Shown: positions 6,052 to 14,689, numbered from the stretch's first letter. The stretch: 19,965 nt of DNA from an uncultured Erysipelotrichaceae bacterium (GCA_910586285.1 CAJUGR010000016.1:1744-21708); one strand, 5' to 3'. Numbers and translations are program-made. Notes: generated by a model not told the origin, from the letters alone.

Positions 6052-8436
6052 ATGTATCAAGTAGTAAAACGAGATGGCAAAATATGCGAATTTGATATTA
6101 CCAAAATATCAGCGGCTATCAAACAGGCATTTGAATCACAGAAGCGTCAATATCATCCCAGTGTGATTGATATGTTGGCACTTCGTGTCACCAGTGATTT
6201 TGAGGCGAGGATTAAGGATGGAAACATCAGTGTTGAGGAGATTCAGGACAGTGCGGAGCGCGTATTGATTTCCTCCGGCTATGATGATGTGGCTAAGGCT
6301 TATATTTTATATCGAAAGAATCGTGAAAAGATTCGCAATATGAAATCTACGATTTTGGATTATAAAGATCTGGTGGATTCATATGTGAAATCCATCGACT
6401 GGAGGGTCAAAGAGAACTCCACCGTTACGTATTCGGTCGGCGGTTTGATTTTAAGCAATTCCGGTGCAATTACGGCCAATTACTGGCTGAGTGAAATCTA
6501 TGATGAAGAAATCGCCAAAGCGCATCGGGAAGGTGATATTCACATCCATGACTTAAGTATGTTGACGGGATATTGTGCCGGTTGGAGTTTGAAACAGTTG
6601 ATTCAGGAAGGCTTAGGCGGCGTGGTCGGCAAAATCAATTCCAAACCGGCCAAGCATTTGGCCAGCTTGTGTAATCAGATGGTAAATTTCTTGGGAATCA
6701 TGCAGAATGAATGGGCCGGGGCACAAGCATTTTCCTCTTTTGATACGTATCTGGCTCCTTTTGTCAAAGTGGATCAGCTTGATTATGATGCAGTCAAGAA
6801 ATGTGTCGAATCATTTGTATATGGTGTGAATACGCCCAGTCGTTGGGGCACGCAGGCACCGTTCTCCAATATTACGTTAGACTGGAGTGTTCCGGCAGAT
6901 TTAGCAGAATTACCGGCGATTGTCGGCGGTAAGGAAATGGATTTTAAATACAAGGATTGTAAAAAAGAAATGGATATGGTCAATAAGGCCTTTATCGAGA
7001 TTATGATCGAAGGCGATGCCAATGGGCGTGGTTTTCAATATCCGATTCCAACCTATTCCATTACTCGTGATTTCGATTGGAGTGAGACGGAAAACAATCG
7101 GCTGTTATTTACCATGACAGCCAAATACGGAACACCGTATTTCTCTAATTATGTGAACAGTGATATGGAACCGAGTGATGTGCGCAGTATGTGCTGTCGA
7201 CTGCGATTGGATTTGCGCGAATTGCGTCGTAAATCAGGCGGCTTCTTCGGCAGCGGGGAAAGCACCGGCAGTGTCGGTGTTGTGACGATTAATTTACCGC
7301 GCATCGCCTATTTGGCCAAGGATGAAACGGATTTCTTTGAGCGTCTCGATCATTTGATGGATGTGGCAGCACGTTCGCTTAAGGTTAAACGTACGGTGAT
7401 CACCAAACTGTTAAATGAAGGCTTGTATCCATATACTAAGCGTTATCTGGGCGGTTTTGATAATCATTTTTCCACAATCGGTTTGATCGGAATGAATGAA
7501 GCAGGCCTAAATGCCAACTGGCTGCGGGCGGATTTAACCAATGAAACAACACAGACATTTGCGAAAAAGGTTTTAAATCATATGCGTGAGCGATTGGTAA
7601 TCTATCAGGAGCAGTATGGCGATCTGTACAATTTAGAGGCTACACCGGCAGAGTCTACCACGTATCGCTTGGCAAAGCATGACAAAGCGAAGTTTGCGGA
7701 TATCATCACTGCCACGGAAAGTGAGGATCGTCCTTATTATACGAACAGTTCACACTTACCGGTCGGATACACCGAAGATATTTTCGAGGCTTTGGATGTG
7801 CAGGACGAATTACAAACACTGTATACTTCCGGTACGGTATTCCATGCCTTTTTGGGTGAGAAACTGCCGGATTGGAAGGCAGCGGCCGCTTTGGTCAGAA
7901 AAATATCCGAACAATATAAACTGCCGTATTATACAATCTCACCGACTTACAGCGTATGTAAAAACCACGGATATTTAAGCGGGGAACAGTACGTTTGTCC
8001 CCATTGTAACGAGGCCACGGAGGTTTACAGCCGCATTACCGGCTACTATCGCCCGGTTCAAAACTGGAATGCCGGAAAATCGCAGGAATTCTGTGAGCGC
8101 AAGACATATGATATGGGACGCGTGATTGTAAGCGGCAAAGAAGCCTTGCATACTGACAAAAAAGAGCTTGATACCGATTCCCAAGTAAGACTGAATAAAA
8201 TGGGAAAGCACCTATTGTTTACCACTAAGACTTGTCCGAATTGTAAACTGGCATATCGGATGTTAGACCAAGCCGGTATTGTGTATGAAGTCATCGATGC
8301 CCAAGAGCATGAAGATCTTGTGAAACAGTACGGGGTGATGCAGGCACCGACCTTAGTGGTGGATGATGGGGAACAATCGCTCGTATATACCAATGCTTCT
8401 GATATTCAGCGCTATCTTCATCAACAGCATTCATAA
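6052..8436 (+). CDS. nrdD: anaerobic (class III) ribonucleoside-triphosphate reductase NrdD with C-terminal glutaredoxin-like domain
   Basis: Glycyl-radical enzyme that reduces ribonucleoside triphosphates to deoxy forms without oxygen. The 794 residues include an N-terminal ATP-cone (about 1-90, VVKRDGKICEFDITKI), then the catalytic barrel with Cys175 (GYCAGWS) and the MCCRL motif (Cys381/Cys382) where the thiyl radical is expected. A zinc-binding knot follows (CKNHGYLSG, then CPHC), and the glycyl radical loop ITGYYRPVQNWNAGK, with Gly664 the probable radical site. After a charged linker (about 700-716) there is an extra domain of about 78 residues (717-794) with the thiol-redox motif CPNC (728-731) and APTLVV, as in glutaredoxin/NrdH proteins. 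Many class III enzymes use formate; some use redoxins as reductant, so the fused domain is probably the electron donor. GAGGA precedes the ATG closely. The partner activase is encoded immediately upstream. Confidence 0.95.
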   Translation: MYQVVKRDGKICEFDITKISAAIKQAFESQKRQYHPSVIDMLALRVTSDFEARIKDGNISVEEIQDSAERVLISSGYDDVAKAYILYRKNREKIRNMKSTILDYKDLVDSYVKSIDWRVKENSTVTYSVGGLILSNSGAITANYWLSEIYDEEIAKAHREGDIHIHDLSMLTGYCAGWSLKQLIQEGLGGVVGKINSKPAKHLASLCNQMVNFLGIMQNEWAGAQAFSSFDTYLAPFVKVDQLDYDAVKKCVESFVYGVNTPSRWGTQAPFSNITLDWSVPADLAELPAIVGGKEMDFKYKDCKKEMDMVNKAFIEIMIEGDANGRGFQYPIPTYSITRDFDWSETENNRLLFTMTAKYGTPYFSNYVNSDMEPSDVRSMCCRLRLDLRELRRKSGGFFGSGESTGSVGVVTINLPRIAYLAKDETDFFERLDHLMDVAARSLKVKRTVITKLLNEGLYPYTKRYLGGFDNHFSTIGLIGMNEAGLNANWLRADLTNETTQTFAKKVLNHMRERLVIYQEQYGDLYNLEATPAESTTYRLAKHDKAKFADIITATESEDRPYYTNSSHLPVGYTEDIFEALDVQDELQTLYTSGTVFHAFLGEKLPDWKAAAALVRKISEQYKLPYYTISPTYSVCKNHGYLSGEQYVCPHCNEATEVYSRITGYYRPVQNWNAGKSQEFCERKTYDMGRVIVSGKEALHTDKKELDTDSQVRLNKMGKHLLFTTKTCPNCKLAYRMLDQAGIVYEVIDAQEHEDLVKQYGVMQAPTLVVDDGEQSLVYTNASDIQRYLHQQHS

Positions 8437-8443
8437 TTTACAG

Positions 8444-8468
8444 GCAGTACTTCAATGTACTGCTTTTT
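8444..8468 (+). terminator. intrinsic terminator of the nrd unit
   Basis: GCAGTAC (8444-8450) pairs perfectly with GTACTGC (8457-8463) across a 6-base loop and is followed by five T residues. It begins seven bases after the nrdD stop, a textbook layout. Confidence 0.88.
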
Positions 8469-8512
8469 ATGAAGATATGTTAATGATCAGTAGTAAAATA
8501 GGATAATGCTAG

Positions 8513-8804
8513 GAATACATTGGAAGAGGCTTGGATTATGATCACTGTCGTTTTGAGTTTAACAGAAAAAAGGATGAAGAAATTCATTTCATTAACACTC
8601 ATCAAAGAACCCAGTATAAAGCCGATAAGTATGAGAAGGGGAATCGCAATTTAACAGCGCTGTATTTTTAAACAGCCCAAGGATAACGAATGCAGCACAA
8701 AATGCATATATGAAGGTTTATGAAATACAAACGATTATTCTTTTGGTAAACGGAGAGAATACACAGATTATGAACATGCGGATGCGTTTTTGGAAAAATT
8801 ATAA
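8513..8804 (+). pseudogene. possible decayed reading frame of unknown family
   Basis: No intact gene is present here, but two adjacent frames look more protein-like than random. One runs from 8513 to a TAA at 8669-8671 (containing GLDYDHCRFEFNRK and INTHQRTQYKADKYEK). The other continues from about 8661, offset by one base, to a TAA at 8802, and is broken once by TGA at 8721 (it contains FGKRREYTDYEHADAFLEKL). No start codon with a ribosome binding site is visible. I do not recognise the family. One frameshift plus one nonsense mutation would account for the pattern, but chance open frames in AT-rich DNA remain a real alternative. Confidence 0.25.
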
Positions 8805-8990
8805 AGATGATGAAACAAAGCATCATGAAAGAAAAGGGCAAATCATAAAGCTTGGAAATCGTTCAGAAAATCGTTGTAATACCGTAAATATGCTAGTTTT
8901 TTTCATTTTATTTGATGAGAAAATTAAGCTCAAAATGTAAATAAATGTAAACAACATTGTAAAATGATTGAAAAAAAATTGAAGAATGTA

Positions 8991-9019
8991 TTGAAAAAAA
9001 TCGAGAAAAATTGTATCCT
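8991..9019 (+). promoter_or_regulatory. candidate promoter of the opp operon
   Basis: TTGAAA (8991-8996), a 17-base spacer, then TATCCT (9014-9019). A perfect TATAAT also occurs at 9069-9074 but without a recognisable -35 at the right distance, so it may be an alternative or activator-dependent start. Choice between the two is uncertain. Confidence 0.4.
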
Positions 9020-9023
9020 ATAT

Positions 9024-9090
9024 ATATGTTCATTGATATGATGAAACATATGAGATGGTTTCATAGAGTATAATCGTTCATGATGAAACA
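9024..9090 (+). promoter_or_regulatory. cluster of TTCAT/ATGAA repeats, candidate operator region for opp
   Basis: ATATGTT (9024-9030) and AACATAT (9045-9051) form a 7-base inverted repeat. ATGAAAC (9041-9047) and GTTTCAT (9058-9064) form another, and ATGAAAC recurs at 9083-9089. TTCAT-G-ATGAA (9077-9087) is a perfect small palindrome. A TATAAT hexamer (9069-9074) lies inside the cluster. This density of symmetric words suggests binding sites for a regulator, which is not identified. Confidence 0.35.
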
Positions 9091-9151
9091 GATTTTTTGA
9101 TTTGCTGCATCATAATATATGAACATAAAAGAAAAAGGAAAGGTGAAATAC

Positions 9152-10075
9152 ATGTTTAAATACGTTTTCAAACGTGTTATGGTGGGATTGGTAACCTTGT
9201 TTTTGTTGGCAAGCGCTACATTCTTCCTGATGAAGTTTACTCCGGGTTCGCCGATATCTTCGGAAAAACTGAAAACTGAGGAGGCCAGACAGGCGGTAAT
9301 GGAAAAGTATCATTTGGATAAATCAATACCGGAACAGTATGTGATTTATATCGGCAATGTCCTTCATGGGGATCTTGGTGAAAGTATGACCTCGAATACG
9401 AAAGGACAACAGGCAACAACTTTAATCACCAAATCGTTCCCGGTTACGGCGCGGTTGGGTACGGTTGCCTTCGTGTTTGCGTTGGTTGGCGGTATCGCCT
9501 TAGGAACCGCGGCGGCATTGTCCAAACGTAAATGGATAAACAATCTGTGTATGTTTGTGGCAACGATTGGTGTTTCGGTACCATCGTTCTTATTGGCACT
9601 GCTTATGATTATCGTTTTCGGTGTATGGCTGCACGTGCTGCCCTTTATCGGTCTGAAGTCGCCCATTCATTACATTATGCCGGCAACGACACTGGCACTT
9701 TATCCGATAGCGACGATTGCCCGCCTGACCCGAAGCAGTATGTTGGAGGTCATGAAACAGGATTATATCATTTTAGCGAGATCCAAGGGTACTCCTTATA
9801 AGAAAGTTATCATCAAGCATGCCTTGAAAAATGCCATGTTGCCGGTCATTACGTATGCAGGCCCGATGTTTGCATTTATGTTAACGGGAAGCTTTGTCAT
9901 TGAAAGCGTATTCTCGATTCCGGGTATCGGTCAATTAATGGTATCCAGTATTCAAAATCGTGATTACAGTATGATTATGGCAGTAACCATTTTCTTAGGA
10001 GCATTGGTTATTACCTTTAATATTTTGGCGGATATCATTTCGGCAATGATTGATCCGCGAATTAAATTGCAATAG
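9152..10075 (+). CDS. oppB: oligopeptide/dipeptide ABC transporter permease, OppB type
   Basis: A 307-residue inner-membrane permease, one of the two channel subunits of a peptide importer of the Opp/Dpp family. It starts with the typical FKYVFKRVMVGLVTLFLLASATFFLMKFTPGSP membrane segment. It has about six transmembrane helices and carries the EAA-type coupling loop (YIILARSKGTPYKKVIIKHALKNAMLP) that contacts the ATPases, then GSFVIESVFSIPGIGQL. It ends with the usual ADIISAMIDPRI. The start at 9152 is chosen because AAGGTGA (9140-9146) is ideally placed; an upstream in-frame ATG at 9119 lacks such a site and would add a lysine-rich extension not expected in the family. It is the first gene of oppBCDFA, eleven bases before oppC. 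Opp versus Dpp or nickel specificity cannot be decided from the permease. Confidence 0.93.
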   Translation: MFKYVFKRVMVGLVTLFLLASATFFLMKFTPGSPISSEKLKTEEARQAVMEKYHLDKSIPEQYVIYIGNVLHGDLGESMTSNTKGQQATTLITKSFPVTARLGTVAFVFALVGGIALGTAAALSKRKWINNLCMFVATIGVSVPSFLLALLMIIVFGVWLHVLPFIGLKSPIHYIMPATTLALYPIATIARLTRSSMLEVMKQDYIILARSKGTPYKKVIIKHALKNAMLPVITYAGPMFAFMLTGSFVIESVFSIPGIGQLMVSSIQNRDYSMIMAVTIFLGALVITFNILADIISAMIDPRIKLQ

Positions 10076-10086
10076 GAGGTTGCCAC

Positions 10087-11022
10087 ATGGAAGAGAATAA
10101 AGTATCGGATATCACGCTATCTCCTGAACTGTTCGAGAAACTGGATGATAGTGAAAAGAATGCAGAAAAGATTGCATATGAAAGTTCCACATATTTACAA
10201 GATGCATGGAAACGTTTTAAACAGAATAAATTGGCTTTGATCGGCCTGGTATTTTTGATAGTAATGTTGGTATTGTCAATTGTCGTGCCGATGATTTCCC
10301 CGTATTCCTATGACGGTCAGGATCTGACGCTTCAGCATGCCGGATCCAGCCTGCAGCATTTGATGGGTACGGATAAATTCGGACGTGATATGTTAGTACG
10401 TATCATGTGCGGCGGTCGGATTTCCCTTGCCGTGGGCTTTGCGGCAGCAGCGATTTCACTGGTTGTCGGTGTTGTATACGGTGCCATCAGCGGTTATTTC
10501 GGTGGAAAAGTGGACATGGTGATGATGCGTATCGTAGATGCCATGTACTCCATTCCCGATATGTTATACGTCATTATGGTTGTCGTGGCGATGGGTGCCA
10601 ACTTCGTTTCTATTATGATCGGTGTCTGTCTTACTTTCTGGATGGATATGGCAAGGCAGGTACGATCACAGGTCATGACGTTAAAAGAACAGGAATTCTC
10701 ACTGGCGGCTTTTGTCTTGGGGGCCAGTAAGTCACGTATCTTGTTCAAGCACTTGATTATCAACAGTATGGGACCGATTATCGTAACGGTAACCATGATC
10801 GTACCCCGTGCGATTTTCTATGAAGCGTTTTTAAGCTTTTTGGGAATCGGTATTGCAGCTCCGCAGGCTTCTTGGGGAACGCTGGCCAATGATGCAAAGG
10901 GACTTATCAGCACCTATCCGATGGAGGTCATTTGGCCGGTGTTGGCAATTTGCTTGACCATGTTGTCTTTGAATTTTATCGGTGACGGATTGGGCGATGC
11001 CCTTGATCCGAAGAAGAAGTAG
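10087..11022 (+). CDS. oppC: oligopeptide/dipeptide ABC transporter permease, OppC type
   Basis: A 311-residue second permease subunit. A cytoplasmic N terminus of about 45 residues (acidic, then WKRFKQNKLALIGL) leads into the first membrane helix, as usual for OppC. The conserved HLMGTDKFGRDMLVRIMCGGRISL follows, then further helices. The coupling loop contains EQEFSLAAFVLGASKSRILFKHLIINSMGPIIV. Near the end are the family-typical EAFLSFLGIGIAAPQASWGTL and GDGLGDALDPKKK. AGGAGGT lies just before the ATG. It should pair with OppB to form the membrane channel for peptide entry. Eleven bases separate it from oppB and twelve from oppD, consistent with one transcript. Confidence 0.94.
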   Translation: MEENKVSDITLSPELFEKLDDSEKNAEKIAYESSTYLQDAWKRFKQNKLALIGLVFLIVMLVLSIVVPMISPYSYDGQDLTLQHAGSSLQHLMGTDKFGRDMLVRIMCGGRISLAVGFAAAAISLVVGVVYGAISGYFGGKVDMVMMRIVDAMYSIPDMLYVIMVVVAMGANFVSIMIGVCLTFWMDMARQVRSQVMTLKEQEFSLAAFVLGASKSRILFKHLIINSMGPIIVTVTMIVPRAIFYEAFLSFLGIGIAAPQASWGTLANDAKGLISTYPMEVIWPVLAICLTMLSLNFIGDGLGDALDPKKK

Positions 11023-11034
11023 GAGGCGGATACA

Positions 11035-12045
11035 ATGAATATGTTGGAAATCAAACACCTTTCTACGGAATTTACGACAGATAACGGAATTGTTCGTGCT
11101 GTGCGTGATGTATCATTGCATTTGGATAAAGGTGAAGTGTTGGGGATAGTCGGAGAATCCGGCTCCGGAAAAAGTCAGACGATGTTCTCAACCATGGGCT
11201 TGTTAAGCGCAAACGGTAAAGTTGTGGATGGCGAGATCTGGTTGAACGGAAAGAATATTTCCCCCCTGGCTTTTAAAGAAAATCGTGAATATGAGAAAAC
11301 GATGGACGATATTCGCGGAAACGATATGGCGATGATTTTTCAAGATCCGATGACCTTCTTAAATCCGGTGCTGCGCATTGAAACGCAGTTAATTGAGCCG
11401 ATTCTGAACCATCATCCGGATATGGATAAAAAAGAAGCGGTTGCCAAAGCCATTGAGTTGATGCGAAAAGTCGGTATTCCTTCACCGGAAAGTCGGATTC
11501 GTCAATATCCATTCCAGTTTTCCGGCGGTATGCGTCAGCGTATTATCATCGCGATTGCATTAGCATGTGATCCGAAGGTCATTATTGCCGATGAACCGAC
11601 CACGGCACTGGACGTGACGATTCAGGCGCAGGTTTTGGAACTGATTAGTAATTTGAAGGATGAAATAGATTCCAGTATTATTATGATTACCCATGATTTG
11701 GGTGTTGTGGCATCCATCTGTGATCGCATCGCAATCATGTATGGCGGTAAGATCGTAGAAACCGGTACAACGGATGAAATCTTCTATCAACCGAAGCATC
11801 CGTATACCAAAGGATTGTTGTCATGTATATCCAATCCGGAGGATACAGAACGCAAGAAATTGCATCCGATTCCAGGATCGCCGCCGGATTTATTGAATAT
11901 TTCCGATGGTTGTCCGTTTGCGGATCGCTGTGAATCCGCAATGAAAATATGCAAGATGAAAATGCCGGATCAAAAGACATTCAGTGAAACTCACGTTTGT
12001 TCTTGTTGGTTGCATCATCCGATGGCAGAAGGGAAGGGTGAGTAG
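11035..12045 (+). CDS. oppD: oligopeptide ABC transporter ATP-binding protein, OppD type
   Basis: A 336-residue cytoplasmic ATPase that powers peptide import. It carries Walker A GESGSGKS (40-47, Lys46), the Q-loop (MIFQDPMTFLNP), the ABC signature FSGGMRQR (from residue 162), Walker B VIIADEPTTALD and the switch histidine in ITHDLG. The C-terminal oligopeptide_HPY domain has HPYTKGLL and a cysteine-rich end (CPFADRCESAMKIC, then HVCSCW). In some OppD/DppD proteins equivalent cysteines bind a 4Fe-4S cluster. AGGAGG precedes the ATG at 11035. A second ATG two codons later could also serve. It should form a heterodimer with the OppF product encoded directly after it. Confidence 0.94.
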   Translation: MNMLEIKHLSTEFTTDNGIVRAVRDVSLHLDKGEVLGIVGESGSGKSQTMFSTMGLLSANGKVVDGEIWLNGKNISPLAFKENREYEKTMDDIRGNDMAMIFQDPMTFLNPVLRIETQLIEPILNHHPDMDKKEAVAKAIELMRKVGIPSPESRIRQYPFQFSGGMRQRIIIAIALACDPKVIIADEPTTALDVTIQAQVLELISNLKDEIDSSIIMITHDLGVVASICDRIAIMYGGKIVETGTTDEIFYQPKHPYTKGLLSCISNPEDTERKKLHPIPGSPPDLLNISDGCPFADRCESAMKICKMKMPDQKTFSETHVCSCWLHHPMAEGKGE

Positions 12046-12047
12046 AT

Positions 12048-13019
12048 TTGAGTAATCCAATTCTGAAAGTAACGGATTTAAAGGTACACTTTCCTGTTGT
12101 CGGCAGCGCATTCAGTAAAAAACAGGTGGTGAAAGCCGTAGATGGTATAAATTTTGAAATTATGCCGGGTGAAACATTTGGTCTGGTTGGTGAAAGCGGC
12201 TGCGGTAAAAGTACCACCGGTCGAGCCATTGTCAAGATTTATACACCGACCGCAGGAAAAGTGGAATTTGATGGTGAAGATATTACGAAGATCAAAGGCA
12301 AGGAATTATCACAATTCCGTAAAAATGTGCAGATGATCTTTCAGGATCCCTACGCAAGTCTGAATCCGCGTATGACTGTTGGTGAAATTATCCGTGAACC
12401 CATGGATATTCACAATATATATTCAACGAAGGAAGAGCGCGAAAGCCGTGTTCGTGAACTTCTCGAAATCGTTGGATTAAAACCTGACCATATTCGTCGT
12501 TATCCGCATGAATTTTCCGGGGGACAAAGACAGCGTATCGGCATTGCCCGAACGCTTGCTTTGAATCCGAAATTCGTTGTATGCGATGAACCTATTTCAG
12601 CACTGGATGTTTCCATTCAGGCACAAGTTATCAACCTGTTGGAAAACATTCAGGAAAAAATGGGAATTTCTTATTTATTTATCGCCCATGATCTGAGCAT
12701 GGTTAAACACATTTCTGATCGAATCGGCGTGATGTATTTGGGAAATATGGTTGAGATAGGAGAAGCTGATGATGTTTATAACTCACCGCTTCATCCTTAC
12801 ACGCAGGCTCTTTTATCAGCGGTGCCTATTCCTGATCCAAAAGTAGCCCGGCAAAAGAAACGGATCGTTTTGGAAGGTGAACTTCCCAGCCCGATCGACC
12901 CACCAAGCGGTTGTGTCTTCCGCACTCGCTGTCCGAATGCAACGGAACGTTGTGCGAAGGAAAAACCGCAAGCGGTGAAGGTCGGTAATCGAACCGTAGC
13001 TTGTTTCTTATATGAATAG
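12048..13019 (+). CDS. oppF: oligopeptide ABC transporter ATP-binding protein, OppF type
   Basis: A 323-residue ATPase, partner of OppD. It has Walker A GESGCGKST (Lys54), the Q-loop MIFQDPYASLNPR, signature FSGGQRQRIGIAR, Walker B FVVCDEPISALDVS, the switch His in IAHDLS, and the C-terminal HPYTQALLSAVP with GELPSPIDPPSGCVFRTRCP typical of OppF/DppF. Translation probably begins at a TTG codon (12048-12050) two bases after the oppD stop. AAGGGTGAG ends just before it and the next residues (SNPILKVTDLKVHF) match the family start. The non-ATG start and near-zero spacing suggest translational coupling to oppD. Confidence 0.93.
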   Translation: MSNPILKVTDLKVHFPVVGSAFSKKQVVKAVDGINFEIMPGETFGLVGESGCGKSTTGRAIVKIYTPTAGKVEFDGEDITKIKGKELSQFRKNVQMIFQDPYASLNPRMTVGEIIREPMDIHNIYSTKEERESRVRELLEIVGLKPDHIRRYPHEFSGGQRQRIGIARTLALNPKFVVCDEPISALDVSIQAQVINLLENIQEKMGISYLFIAHDLSMVKHISDRIGVMYLGNMVEIGEADDVYNSPLHPYTQALLSAVPIPDPKVARQKKRIVLEGELPSPIDPPSGCVFRTRCPNATERCAKEKPQAVKVGNRTVACFLYE

Positions 13020-13036
13020 GCGAAAGGAGAAAGAAA

Positions 13037-14689
13037 ATGAAAAAGTTTTTGACTTTAGCTGCTTGCAGTTTGTTGGTCCTTTCCGGATGCGGCGACGGCG
13101 GTAGCTCAAGCAGTGATGGAGTCCTGAAAGTCGGCGTTGGCGGTGATTTTTCACAGTTAGATCCGGCAAAGGCTGATGACTCTATTACGGCAAACGTTCT
13201 GAACCAGACTTATGAAGGATTGTATACGCTGGATACGAACGGCAATGCAGTGCCAAATTTGGCAACGGCAGACGCAGAGGTTTCTGAAGATGGTCTTACC
13301 TACACAATCACATTAAAAGACGGCGTTAAATGGAGTGATGGTCAGGATCTGAAGGCAGAGGACTTCGTTTATGCATGGAAGCGTGCAGCTGCGATCGGTA
13401 ATGCAGACTCTTACTATTCTCAGTTTATCACTACGAATATTGAGGGTGCCGTAGAAAGCGGAGATGTTGACAATATGCCGGATTTCGGAGCCGTTGCAAA
13501 GGATGACAAGACTATTGAAATCACTTTGAAACAGCGCACTCCTTATTTCCAGGCACTTTTGACCAATACCGTATTCTACCCGGTTCGTAAAGATTTCATC
13601 GATGCAAACAGCAACGGTGATTACAAGGGCAGTGAATGGACGAACAATCCGGAGGCTCCGGTTTTGAGCGCATTTAAATTCACTTCTATCAACATTAAGG
13701 ATGAAGTCGTATTGGCTAAAAATGAAAACTACTATGATGCGGACAAAGTAAAATTGAGCGGTGTAAGCTTCAAAGTAATGCCGGATATGGATTCCGAGAC
13801 CAATGCATTCAAAACGGGTGACTTGGATTTCGCTACTTCGGTAAACCGTGAAACGGCATTGAGCGATGAATTGAAGGGAAACGTTTATGTCATTGATCCG
13901 TTTGTATGTAACTATTTCATGTTGGTAAATGCCGGTGACGAAAATGATGAATCTACTGATGCATTGAAAGCATTGAAAGATCCGGAAATCCGTCAGGCAA
14001 TTTCCATGGGTATTGATCGTGCGGCCATTCTTCAAGTATTAGGATACGGCGATTTGGCTTATGAATTGCACGGATTAATTCCGAAGGGTATTCCGGGCGT
14101 TAACGGTGACTTCCGTGAAGAAGCCGATGAAACAGGCGAATACGCTAAAACCGATGTAGAAGCAGCTAAGAAGATCATGGAATCCAAAGGTTATAGTGCT
14201 AACAATATGCTGACAGTGAAATATAGCTACAACGATAACCAGATGCACAAGGATGTAGCACAGTCGATGCAGGCATCTTTGAAAGAAGTTTATGTAAACT
14301 TGGAATTGGCAGCTTCTGAAAAAGAAGCATTCTTCGATGATCGTGATAACGGAAGATTTGAATTGGCTCGTCATGCGATGACTGCTGACTTCATTGATCC
14401 GATGGCTTATTTATCCATGTATTATAATACTCCGGGCGCTAAAGCTAAAACTGCCGGTAATACGGTAGATGATACGAAGTATGAAGAATTGGTTGATAAA
14501 GCCAACGCATTGGATGACGCAGAGCGTATGGAAGCATTGCATGAAGCAGAAAAATATCTGATTCAGGAACAGAATTACATTATTCCGTTGTTCGGATATT
14601 CTGAACCTTACTTGTTGAACAGTTCCGTTAAGGGAATCACTTCTTCACCGGAAGGTCATTACAGCTTGCACAACGCATATTTTGAATAA
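13037..14689 (+). CDS. oppA: peptide-binding lipoprotein, OppA type
   Basis: A 550-residue extracytoplasmic substrate-binding protein (SBP family 5). It has a lipoprotein signal peptide (MKKFLTLAACSLLVLSGC) with lipobox LSGC; Cys18 would be lipidated, anchoring the protein outside the membrane. A Gly/Ser linker follows (about residues 19-27). The mature part shows family features: DPAKADDSITANVLNQTYEGLY, ATADAEVSEDGLTYTITLKDGVKWSDGQ and the FVYAWKR segment. It binds peptides and delivers them to OppBC. A ribosome binding site (AAAGGAG) precedes the ATG, 17 bases after oppF. Placing the binding protein last in the operon is less common than first, and no separate promoter is obvious in the short gap. 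Peptide length preference cannot be read from the sequence. Confidence 0.94.
   Translation: MKKFLTLAACSLLVLSGCGDGGSSSSDGVLKVGVGGDFSQLDPAKADDSITANVLNQTYEGLYTLDTNGNAVPNLATADAEVSEDGLTYTITLKDGVKWSDGQDLKAEDFVYAWKRAAAIGNADSYYSQFITTNIEGAVESGDVDNMPDFGAVAKDDKTIEITLKQRTPYFQALLTNTVFYPVRKDFIDANSNGDYKGSEWTNNPEAPVLSAFKFTSINIKDEVVLAKNENYYDADKVKLSGVSFKVMPDMDSETNAFKTGDLDFATSVNRETALSDELKGNVYVIDPFVCNYFMLVNAGDENDESTDALKALKDPEIRQAISMGIDRAAILQVLGYGDLAYELHGLIPKGIPGVNGDFREEADETGEYAKTDVEAAKKIMESKGYSANNMLTVKYSYNDNQMHKDVAQSMQASLKEVYVNLELAASEKEAFFDDRDNGRFELARHAMTADFIDPMAYLSMYYNTPGAKAKTAGNTVDDTKYEELVDKANALDDAERMEALHEAEKYLIQEQNYIIPLFGYSEPYLLNSSVKGITSSPEGHYSLHNAYFE

Larger units (their letters stand above)
8805..9151. other. 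AT-rich spacer upstream of the opp operon
   Basis: No supported gene. A 76-codon open frame at 8710-8940 overlaps this stretch, but its translation looks random and it lacks a ribosome binding site. From about 8930 the sequence becomes very A/T rich with A-tracts. From 9024 to 9090 it carries clustered short inverted and direct repeats next to promoter-like hexamers. The most likely role is transcriptional control of oppB and the genes after it. Confidence 0.5.

Noticed and set aside
8710..8940. 76-codon + strand open frame in the nrd-opp spacer
   Set aside because: No ribosome binding site, random-looking composition, and another frame over the first part looks more protein-like. Not called as a gene.
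8930..9010. A-tract rich stretch considered as an origin, attachment site or mobile element end
   Set aside because: No DnaA-box clusters, target-site duplication, integrase or transposase gene seen. It is better explained as promoter-proximal AT-rich DNA.
9119..9151. Upstream ATG giving an 11-residue longer OppB
   Set aside because: No ribosome binding site before 9119, while AAGGTGA is ideally placed for the ATG at 9152, where family members normally start.
13313..14035. 240-codon - strand open frame inside oppA
   Set aside because: Antisense shadow of a well supported lipoprotein gene; no ribosome binding site or recognisable motif.
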